Shown here piece after piece: positions 48,576-60,500 of a stretch of 64,000 bases of DNA. The notes beneath the pieces were generated by a model. That model was given only the letters and a program-made list of their open reading frames with translations, was not told the origin of the DNA and did not search any database. This DNA comes from Macquaria australasica. Lineage: Eukaryota > Chordata > Actinopteri > Centrarchiformes > Percichthyidae. Position 1 is the first letter of the stretch; each line of letters opens with the position of its first letter. The position numbers and the translations under genes were made by a program. The stretch is from contig SEMN01000048.1 in the NCBI GenBank assembly GCA_005408345.1, forward strand, positions 1,157,001 to 1,221,000, written 5' to 3'.

Positions 48576-51500
48576 CCACTGCAGCAGTATGAGAAAGCCT
48601 GCATACCTGCTCGGGGATGCTACACCGTCCCCAGTGTCGCCCTGCGATGGTGACGCAGCACTTCTCTCGCCAAAAACTACTCCTGCACTTTCATAAATCT
48701 TACCCTGCTGCATCAAAGTGGGCACCCAGCCTGCTTTGGCATTACAGCAAACTCCAGGGAGGCGGACATACACAAATCCATAAAATTGATTGCTTTTGAA
48801 ATTGGATTTGGCAAAAAGTAAACTATAGCATCAGAAGATTATGTTGTGAGCATCCCTTATGTATGATGGAGGGGGGGCCTCTGACAGCCACTGACTCATC
48901 ACTCTTCAAACACAATCATGAGCCCTTGGGTGTTAATATCCACAGTATACAATGTTGGTGATGAAATATTGATTTACCTCTCTCTGGCTAGAATCCACAA
49001 TCACTCACAGCAGACAGGTGGAGATGGAGCTTGAGATAATTATTCATGAAAGGGGCACAGAAGTAATTCCTCACTAGCTGTGGGAAATCTGGTATCACCT
49101 CCTGACTCAGACTGTGGTGAATCCTAAATAAAACCCACAATGAAAACCCTTGTGACAAAACGCTGAACTACTTCTCAGCTGTTTTTGCAGCAACAGTCAA
49201 TTGCGCGCCCACTGAGTCCCACATCCAACGCTGTTTGAGATATCGCTTCAATGACGAGACAATATTTACACTCTCTGCACTATTTGCTCTGAGCGTCAGT
49301 GGCAGAACAAATGCAGCCCTGTTGAGAAACAGCTTGAAATAAAGAGATCTGCATCATCCATGCTTTCAGTTCACCATTGTCAAAGTAAACCCTTATGACA
49401 CTGAGTAAAGCAGCACATGACTCATGGACAGTAGTAAAATAGTCATTAGTTTCAACATCTTGTGATCCATGTGGTTTTTAATCAGTATTTTCAGAAAATA
49501 TGAATTAGTATTACTGATACTGAATTAGTGCAAAGACACAGCATTTCATTTAGTCACATATTTAGTCTTATTTTTGAGTAAAAGCAATAAATGTTGCACC
49601 TTTTTAGGAATTTACATGCAGTTCAGTCATTATTTGTGAACTCATACCGCTCTCTCCTAAAGCTAGAAATGTGGAGAAGTGACCTTTAAACTAGTTTTGT
49701 ACCTATGATGTGAAATCTCTCTGCTCCATAAACAACAAAGGGTGCAATGACTTTGTGGAGCCATTCTATGCTACAGACTCCACACGTAATTTATGATTAC
49801 ATTTAGGGCTGCAACTAACGATTTTCATAATTGATTAATCTGACAACTATTTTCACGATTAATCGTTTAGTCTATAAATTGTCAAAAAAAATTTGTGAAA
49901 AATGCTGACGTCTTCAAATTGCTTATTTTGTCCAACCAACAGTCCAAAACCCAAATACTCTTCATTTACTGTCATAAATGACAAAGGAACTGCAAATCCT
50001 AACATTTAAGAAGCTGGAACCAGCAAATGTTTTACATTTTTGCTTGAAAAATGACAAACGATTAACCGCTTATCAAAATAGTTGGCAATTAATCGACTAA
50101 TTGTTCATAGCTCTAATTACGTTCTAACATTGCTAACTGGTGAAAGAAATCACACCTAAATCTATTTGACTGAGTCATAGCCACATTAATTTATTGTTCA
50201 GAGTTCACAAACAGGCACTGGACTGTCCTAAGGCAAACAAGTAACATGCATTTTTAGAATAGATGGCATTCAACTTTAAATGGCTTCTTAAAATGAGAAC
50301 ATTTTTTGCAGTGTGACTCACTTGTTGTGAGGTAGAGTAAGATGGCACGGGGCTCAAGGAAGGGATCGGGGGTTTAGCAGAGGGAAGGCTGAGGCGCTGT
50401 CCTGTGTCTGGAGGTGTGGAGAGCGAGCGGGATCGGGAGGTCGGCTCCAGGCGTTCAGGGCTGGGTCTGCTCGGCTGGGCCTCCTGGGTGAACACAGGCT
50501 GGCTGGACGACTGGGTTGGGGTGGTGGGTGGCGTGGAGAGTCCTGAGGCTGCAGAGAGATTAAAAAAAAAGGTCCACAATAGATAACACAGTTTCTCTCA
50601 TTTCTCTCTATGTCAATCCATACTGCAGCCTAAGTGACGCTGAAACGCAGTGCGGATTGACATCGTTGATCGCTTAAGTTGGCAAGACTGAGGTGCTACA
50701 ATCGGGACTGCTGCATATACCATCAATGCTGTCACATGCTATAACAGAAAAGGAATGCATATCTGATCCATCAGGGGCTGAGGGAGTCCTGGGCACTGAG
50801 AAACAATACAGATACCAGACATAAAGTCTCTGCCCAGTCGCTGACAGACAGGGATGCACCATCACAACCAACCCCCATTACAAAGACAGCTACAAAACTA
50901 AGTTATATTAATTTAAACAATAATTAGCAGCATGTGTTAGCTTTAATAGATGTCTTTGACAAACATAAAAAAACAAAGATGTCCAGCTTATTGTTATTTA
51001 TTTTTATTTTTTTGTTATCCAGTGCTTAAATGATACATGTTTAAAAATGATCAATAAATCTACAAAATGTTCTATGATTTGCAGGCTCATTTCAAAATAG
51101 TCTTACATGTTTAAAATGCCCTTCACACCCATGGTCAACACGCACGTGTTTTCACTTATTTTGCCTGATTAGATCTGCCTGATCAGAACAGCCCTGCCCA
51201 ACTTCAACCTGAGCAGGAGTCTGATTAGCCACAAGTGAAAGCACCTGCGTGATGCATGCAGAGCCTTTCATTTTCGTTAATCCATTCACCATCACGGTTT
51301 TCATCCTGTGTGGGATCAGCGGTCAGAAGCTGAACAGTGAGAGCTCCTGTTATATCTCTGTGGGTTGGACCTCATTAAACTTTTAGTGTGACAAATTGGC
51401 TGCATGTCTTTACATTAAAATGGGGATGATGAAGAAATTGTAAAGGCTACAAAGCCTCAAAACAAAAACTGAATAACAAAATGGAATATGACAAGAAGAC

Positions 51501-54500
51501 ACAATAGCAAACAGAATTATCAAAAGTTTAATTTAAAAAAGAATACTGGAATAGAAGTATGAGGTTGCATATTTAATGATGATTTGATTAGATTTTTACA
51601 CTTGGTTTTACTGCATATTTTAATCTAAATGTAATTATCTGTCTTTAGAGATAAAATGTATTCATCAAGTAATTGATTATATTTAACTGTCTCCTCAATA
51701 ACACTGTGGTGAACTGACAGCTGTTGACATTTGCATCATGCTGTGCTAATGAAAAATCCCTTGATGGCACTCCAGAGCTCAACTCACCTAAATTAATGCT
51801 CTAAGAAGCGATCAATATTGGAAAAAGAAACACAATGAATCATGCAGGTTGTCTTTTTCCTGTTCCTGGCGCCCCTCCACAATAACTAGGCCGATTACAA
51901 CATAAGCAGCCGCATTAAACCCTAACAGTGTAACAGTCAGCTGTCTGTGACGCAGCTCCTCCTGCAACAGTGTCAGGTTGAAGGTGTCAGTCACGTGACA
52001 GCCCTCACATGCTCTTTCACATCAGGCATCACAATCTTACGCAGGGTGACATGCGACACTCACGCTGCCCCACCTCCACCCTGCTGACATATTTCTGAGG
52101 CCAGACAATGAGTGACATGGGTGACGTGGACCAAATGGTTCACAAGTCTTCCACCAAGAGACTTCCAGTTGACTTTAATCATGTCCACATATCCAACAGT
52201 GGTGTGACGGTAAAGCCAAGAGTATGTAAATATCACATGAAGACTCAACTGCCGGCATGAAAATAAAAGAATCAGTTTCACTGAGAAAACTGAGACCATT
52301 AATAAGTAATTTGAACATATGACTGAGAAATAAAGTGTTTAGGATCTTAGGATTTTCTGTTATCTAAATATAACGTTAAAAAAAGAGAATTGTAAAAAAA
52401 AACATTCAACTTAGGAGACAATTTTTAATAAAACAAGCCCCGTGTGTCGAGTGAACATTTTTCCCTGGTCTGTTCAAGTACACTCCACACTATCTCTTGA
52501 CATTTAGTTGGCATGCACAAGCCCTCTTTGGTGTACCCTGCTTCCGCTGTGTAGCCTTCTTATTTTAGCCACGCTGTTGTGGCACATTCCACAGGAGGAG
52601 ATAACAGCGGGGCTTGAGCCCTCTCTTCAGCCTGGTTAATAGGGGGCAGCTAGACACCAACCAGGAAACTAGAAATGGATGCCTGGCTGCAAGTAGTCCA
52701 TCTAACTTTACACATATAAAAAATCCTTACACAGTACACTATATAATATATTAGAGTGAAGCTATCTAAGAACATACTGAAAGGATGTACAAACAGATAG
52801 ACAGATAGATAGATACTTCATTGATCCCGAGGGAAATTTAGGCATCCAGTAGCTTAAATACAAAAAACACCAATACACACAAGAATATAAGAGTAGGAAC
52901 ACAAAAACACAGCCGTGAAGTGATAGTCTAACTGCCAGAACTACTGCAGAGAGCTGTCACTATGATATAGTAGGTGCTAAATGGAATAGATGCAAATGTA
53001 TGGTGATTAACAGTGCAGGTAGTGCAAATGTAAGATGATTAAAAACTAAAAACAGAGCAAGAATAATGATACGTCTGATAATACACATAAAATACAATTA
53101 AAGATAAATATATAAACAAATAGTATGCAAATTGTGAGGCTAATGCGATGGACACAGCTGTGTTTATGCAGGGAGACACAAGTGGCATTGATTTGTAAGG
53201 TAAATCTATCCATAGCCTGATAATCAAAGTAAATTGCCATTTCCACATCAATTCATTATGCAACTTTTTGAATTAGAGATGAAACTATGAGTAAAATGAA
53301 TCAATTAGTCGACTCACAGAAAATTCCAATTTTTCATGTAAAAATGCCAAACATTCCCTAGTTCCAGCATCTCAAATTAAAGTATTTGCTGATTTTCTCT
53401 GGTTTGTATATAACTATTTTTGGAGTTTGGGACTGTTTGTCAGACAAAACAAGCTATCTAAAGATTTTTTTTCATAATCAATTTGTCATTTCAGTCATTT
53501 TTCAAGCCAAAATAAGCAGACAATGCCAAACATTCTCTAGTTCCAGCTTCTCAAGTTAAAAGATTTGCTGATTTTCTCTGGTTTGTATCAAACTAAACTG
53601 AATATCTTTGGGTTTTGGACTGTTGTTTGGACAAAAAGACTTGTCACCTTGGGCTTTAGGAAATTGTGATGGGCATTTGTACCTATTTTCTGACATTTCA
53701 TACACTAAACAATTAATCAATCTGAAGATTAGTAACAAATCTGAGATGTGGGAAGTGATTCAAAAGGGTAGAGGCTGCTCAGAAGGTAGCAGATTATCAC
53801 ACTTGGTTGCTCGATTGAAATTTACTGCGAGCTGTGTTAACATAACACCCATAAAAACAGATCCTCAGTCTGGCTGCCCCCTGAGAAGTCAACAGGGTCT
53901 ACTGTGACTCTGGGAGCAACGTGAGCAGTAGTGAGGCGCTGCTACAGCCTTCTTTGGCCAGCTGTGTAACGCAATGAATCGCAACTGTGAATGTCTATGT
54001 TTGTATAGACGCACTGGTTAGAACTGGTGTGTGGATTGTGAAGCAACATTCAGTGACCCCAATTAGCAACAAACTCATTTGTGAGGTACACTGTAATACA
54101 GGCTCTCTGTAACAAAGGACGTGGCTGTTCAGCACTTCAATAACAGCTAGGTTCACTAACTCACGTGTGAAAACTGCATCATGGCAAAACATTTAAATGA
54201 GCAGTCACAATTCAAACTGACACACAAAGTGTTGCTGAGAAGCACACAGACGTCCTCTAATTGGCAACTACTGAAATTTCTCATGTAGATGTCAGCTTCT
54301 TAAAGGGTGCAGTGAACAATGTAAGCGACGTAGTTGCACTTCCATAGCGTAGAAGCCCTGGATCAAAAGACTTACGGTTTAGGCTGAGGTGTCACCACGT
54401 CGTATACTGCCTTTACGATAACCTCAACATCTTATACAGCCACATATGGACGTACATCATTATGACAGGACTCTGCTCCTCTCATCTGCTCCACTGAGGT

Positions 54501-57500
54501 CGGACTGGCTCTAAACCAGGAGCTATACAGTCTGTGATAAAACGCCACTTGAACAGCCACACAGTGTGCCCCGGTGTTTCAATCAGCATTATGAGCTAAC
54601 ACTTTACGATAACTGCAGTAAGCCTGCATGGTGGTCTGTGCTTTGTGTTTGGCATCCATCTTTTCTGTCACTGTTCATGGCCTGCTTCTTGTCATGAAAA
54701 CCTGCAAGAGTATCATGTACTGAGATACTGGCCCCACACATGAGCCCAAAAAAATTCAGCTTAGCATGTTCTCACTGTCCCTACAGCTCAAATGCTTCCT
54801 GTCAATTTAAATAAAGTTTTCAAAATGGAGCAGCTATTCTGAAGAGACTCCCTTAGGATATGGGACAGAAATAATGACAGTGAACTGACACTGTGTCAGA
54901 TAGTGTCTATAAATCACTTTACCATAATGACAGGATAACTAGAAAATAAAAACAAATTTCACTTATGCTGTTCCATTTAATTCAGATATTGCATTGACAA
55001 GACTACTGTCACAGATAACACCGGTTTGACATTTAAATAACTGGAGGCATATTAATCAAGCACAATGCATAAAGCATCATGCAGTAATTCAGATGCACCT
55101 CTATGGATTTAGCAAAGTGACAGCTAACCTCTTCCTCTAGGTCAGCCTCTCACAGATATCTGCACCACTTTGTCTGTGCATACTGCATGCATTTGTGAAA
55201 CCAGAGACCAGCCATGTAACCAGCACCTATTATATGGAGCCACAAAGAACAGCATTCAGCACCTATATATACAGTATATATGTTAAGAATAGATTTATAC
55301 CAAATAAGAATAGATGCTCTGTCTTCTTGACTTTTGCTATAAGGAGAGCAACTCAAATGTTCAATCTTAAGGATATTTATGCAGGATTACTGAAGTTTAC
55401 AATAAATAATTCTGAAACCTTTGAAATATAATGTCCTAAAAAGGTGTATTTGCATGTGACTGCCTTCACTAAATGAAAGTATAGATGCCGTTTGACTGTA
55501 AGCATAAAATATCTGAATCCAAGATTGCTGGAGTACTCGAGGACGCTGCAGGAACATTTTGAGATAAAGGAGTAACGGAGCAGGTGAAGAGCACAGCACA
55601 TTACCAGACAGACATGACGCCTCAGACTGATGCCTCTCTCCTAGCCCATCTTGCTCCTTCCGTTTCTTGCTCCTCCTCAGGCTGCCAAACCTCTTCATGG
55701 AACGCAGTGGGTTGTGGGTTCAAAACTAAATTTGACCATGACCATCCGCATCACGATAGGGGCGCACAGATGACTGTCCCAAGAGAGAGTTAGTTCATTT
55801 GCTAGATGAAGAAAGTTGTACAGAACTAAAGTTGAAAAAGTGTACCAAACTGATGTGAGTCCACAGATCAAGAGAACGGTTAGTCTTTGAAGCAGTTTAG
55901 TCTGTCTTTAGGAGAGAGATGGTCCTTTTTATTAAAGGAGGAAACTGGTCACCTTCAGTCGATGAATGAAGAATATATATAATCGTCTTCTTCTGCAGGA
56001 GTAAAACTATTTTCTGGCTATTCCATGAAGTTGAGCATTCCACTTTTTCTTGGAGCCAGCAGTACTAGTTACAAACAAAAAATAAAAACTGCAGCAAGGC
56101 TAAGCTTGCATATCCAGGCAAAATAAAAAAATCCTCCAGGCCCACGGAGCACAGAGTCAGCAGGAAGCAGTGTACAGTATCGGTGTTCACACATACATTT
56201 GATGGAAAAGACATGAAGAGTATGAAAGCTGTAATTTCCACGCAGCTTCAGCTGAGAAATATCCCTCTCGCAAGTGATGCAAATAACAACTGGTACCGGA
56301 GCGCCTTTCCCCCCCTCTGTGCGGTGTCAGTTCTGTAAATTGTCAGGTGCAGCTGTGGTTGGCGTCCCTTTAATATAGCACACATGTCAGCAGCCTGTAA
56401 AAGGAGGCCAGTCTATGAGGGATACACCAGCGATTGGCGCAGGCTGCACGTCTCCCCGCCCCCCTTCCACTGCCCTCCCTCTTCCCACAGGGTAAAGTCA
56501 GCACAGGCACATCTGTCTCACTCCGTCTTCACATAATGGAACATACATTCAGGATCACACAATCTCAGCGTTTCCGGAGATAAAAACTCCTTCCTTCCTA
56601 ATTCCTCTGAATTTGCGGTTTAGAGTTAAAAGGGATTACAAATAAAGATAGAGAGGTTGTGGTTTTGAGCTGGGAGTCCTGCAGCTCTGTCATTTGTACA
56701 GCCAGCTGTCTGTAACATTTGGGGGCCTGACCTATAAGACTGCTGAGGCCAGCCCCTGTCAGATGAAAGCAGGGGGACATCCCATGTTCTGTCAGCTGAT
56801 CAGAAAGCCTCCATTCAATACCACCAGCCTCCCCTACCCTGAACAGATGGCCCGCTCAGTATTTGCTGCTCACATTAGCTACAGCTACAGATCTCAATTA
56901 ACATGTTATGCAAGTGTTCCACTCCGCTCAGTGGGTCAATGGCCAATATGAGTGAGTGAGGGGTTGAAATATCAGTGATGAAACCAGTGCCCATCCTGTG
57001 TTACTCACTGTAATAAAGTTTCCATTATCCTAATAAAATAAATTCACTTGAATTTGTATTGAAGGTTGCTAAGTTTCAGATCCATGAGTATTTTACACAC
57101 TGTTTATACACACATCTACGTGTCCATGGTGTATTTTGTTAAGCTCTTACCTAGCTTAGCTTTCCCACTCAAAATAAAATCATTCTACCCTTGTAAGGCC
57201 TGCGTTTTGTGAATTTCGAAAGTCAAAACTGACCGGTTCCTTTATTTACTGACAACATACAGCACACAGTAGCAACAGAGAGGGGGGGGGGGGCGCTCTG
57301 CATGGTTGTGTGAGGAGCTCCTGAGAGTCTGGTCACTTCCAGATAAGGGTATGAAAGCGCTACAGTTGCCTTCAGCAGTGAGAGACTGACAATGTCCAGG
57401 CGATGGGAAAACACATATTTAGACCAGATGGGAATGAGAAGACATTCTGATCATATTTGTAGCAATTAAATATAAATGCACCAGAGAAAACACAGTCATC

Positions 57501-60500
57501 TAATAAATATTATGTAATTTGATACAAAATATGATGTTTTGGAACGCACAAAATACCTCTATGTTTACTAAAATGGTAAAAAGAAATACTGATAATAATA
57601 GTAATGTAGGGGTTATAAAATTGACAGCTTATTCAACACTAGTGAGAACTAAATCAAGACAAGAATAGGCCTTCAGCACACTCTTGTGGTGAAAGTAGGG
57701 TGTCTACAAAAACATCCCACTAATAAAAATAGAAAAGCTGGTGTGGCCACTCAGTTGCTGCATGATATTCATTTATAAGCATACTTCGATGCCATTATCT
57801 TTGGCCCCCGACCATTTAAAGCCACATCATTAGTCAGAAAAACGAACCGAGAGGATGTAATGTCTCAAACCACATCAGACTCTAGAAATCCTGAGCAGCT
57901 GGCATGAGAAGGCTGTAGCAGTTGGTGTGTTTTGGTGTGTTTTAGTTTGGTTACCATCAATAACAATCTCCAGAGGAAACGGAGCATGCTGACTCTTGAG
58001 GTCTGGCCCCTGACAGAACTATTCCACCAGCCGCTGCCAAACTGACCCTCAGTGAGGAAACAGAAGAATGGGTATATGTATGAGCCAAAAACATATGACT
58101 CATCTTTGTGCTGTTTGATGCTGCTTCCAGCAGGGCTGTTTCCGTGTAAAACAGGCTGGTTTTTGTTATGTAATCAGCCGCCCAAATACATGGAGACATG
58201 AGAGCTGAAAATCTGCCCGTTAGGTCTGCTCTTCATAAAACAAGGCCTTGTCCTGCCAAGCCAGTCTCATTTCCACTGCTTAGCGCATACCAGTATTAGA
58301 ATTATGTTATAAATGAGTTTTAACTTTGATATTGAAGAATGTAATATGGCTGGCCAAACCTGTAACTTAATCTAATAAACTGGCTTTGAAATGCACTGAT
58401 CAATGCTAGGAGTTAGGTGCTAAAAAAAAAACCCTCTTTGATTTTGACTAAACAAAGCCACCATTTCATTTTCCTAGCTGTTAACATCAATAAGAGGATG
58501 ACTGATAATGAAGGAAAATCTATCTGCACTCAAGCGATCGCCCATCTGTCTGACGAGACTCGTGACCATGTTGGCCTACAGGGCATCCTAAAACAAAGCA
58601 GTGGATTTGTCTTCATTTTTTTTTACCATGGGGAAATCTAAGCTTCTACTTCCTTATTGACACAATCATGCTCAGTGTGTGCAACTGAGAAAATGCTGCA
58701 TGACGTGTTTTTATGTCAGTTCTGGCACAAGGAAAATATCTGAACTCATGATAGACACCGGTTCCTGTATGTGGCTTTACCTCGTACAGCAGGAAACCCA
58801 AATAATGTGTGAGACAACAGTTTCATTTATTGTGTCTTACTTCCTTTACAGTTGTCTTCCTTGTAGGTGCTTTTGCACAAAATAACATCAGCACTGATCT
58901 GCGTTACCACCAGATGACACACTATATTTCACAATGATGCTTACTTGCATTTGTAAAACTATTAAATTACAGTTGTAGCCAATCCACCAAATACAAACAT
59001 TCCCTCTCTCAGTTTCCACCAACAACAAGCTGAGTGTTCATCACGAATGGGCAAGTCAGTGCAATGTTAGCTTTTCGACTCACCTCTCCTGGTTCTGGAG
59101 AAGATTTTGATGCTTGCGGGTGTGGAGCTGGATGAGGAGCGGAAGATACCACTGAAGCTTAGGCGATGGGGGGACTTGGGTGAGGAGGTCTGATGGGAGG
59201 GATAGGGGAAGATAGTTCTGGGTGAACCTGAGCTGGTCTTCGATTGCACTGGAGCTGACTGAGAACATAGGGGCAGAGAGGCGCTGGCTGGGCTCCTCGC
59301 AGACACTCCTTTGGTGGGGCTGGCTGAACGGATGCGACGCTCGCCCTGAGAGACAATGAGGAGGCAGTTTTATTTTCCTGCACTTTCATAAATGTGTGGT
59401 TTATGTTCAGCATGTAATCACAGTGTTATGTGAGACAGTGAGAGGTTGCAGAGCTATGCTGTAAAAAAAACAAAAACTCTGCACATAACAAGATCCAAAC
59501 CAAAGGGCCACACTGAAAGAGCAAATGTAGAGAAGAGATTTATTGTGAAATGAGAGCCACTGATTGCACTTTTGGTTACTTCTTCTTTTTTCACATATGA
59601 AACACTGTTTTGTTTAGTTAGCCACATTGTTAACATTTAATAGTATCTCATAAAGAGCAGTATGAGAATGTGAGTATCATGCTATCATGTGCAAAGGGCA
59701 TTAAGGCAAATGTCCTTTAATGATCTAGTTGATAAACAAGGATAGGTGATAAATGTTACTGCAAAACTAGTCTTGCTATCTCCACACTTCGTTTTAGCAC
59801 TGTGCAAGCACTAGAGAATGGTTTGGCTGAACCCATTATCATTCTGGCATGGGGAAAAACGCTGTTGCTTGTTTGTATTTCTTTAAACCAATCACAATCA
59901 TCTTCCGCAGCGCTAGGCCCAGGATGCAGCGACGGGGTCCTTGCAAAATAGTGTAAACTTAACACGCAGATAGTGGAAGGGGAGGGGAATTCCGACAGAA
60001 ATAGTCGGCCAATGGCAGGCTTAAACCCACTGCCAACTTCCTGTGAGTGCTGAAAAACCAACAACATTGATTACTGGACTTTGTTCACCAGAGAGCTCTT
60101 TGACGCAACATTGTTCACTTGTTTTCTGATCAATTCGCATTCTAATCAAACAAGCAGAAACATCTCATTTTGTCTGCACACACAGCTGTACAAGACTTAG
60201 AGCTGAACAGGAAACAATATTCACAGCTCACAACAATTCATGCCGCATTCACAATCCTTAATAACGATTTTATAAAGCATTGTACAAATCTAACCTCCAT
60301 TTCCCTCTAACTAAGACATAATGTCATGCTGCACAGTGCGTTCAAAGGGTATCATGTCCAATGGCCTCACCCTCGATTACAAGTTAGGAACAGACAATCG
60401 GCCCTTCTCTTAGGTAAACGACAGTGACAATGTTTTTCATTATGATTTTCTGTTTTTATAAGTCTGCCTTTGCAAGGTCAAAATCATGCAAACAGGCTGA

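Noticed and set aside
50715..50803. Possible extra prkag2 exon reading PRTPSAPDGSD
   Set aside because: An acceptor-like TTTCTCAG precedes it and a GTATATG follows, but the length and phase do not clearly fit between exons that already join in frame.
55387..55698. Open frame of 103 codons on the - strand in prkag2 intron 3
   Set aside because: No family similarity, and codons follow AT-rich sequence. Two other frames are open across the same stretch.
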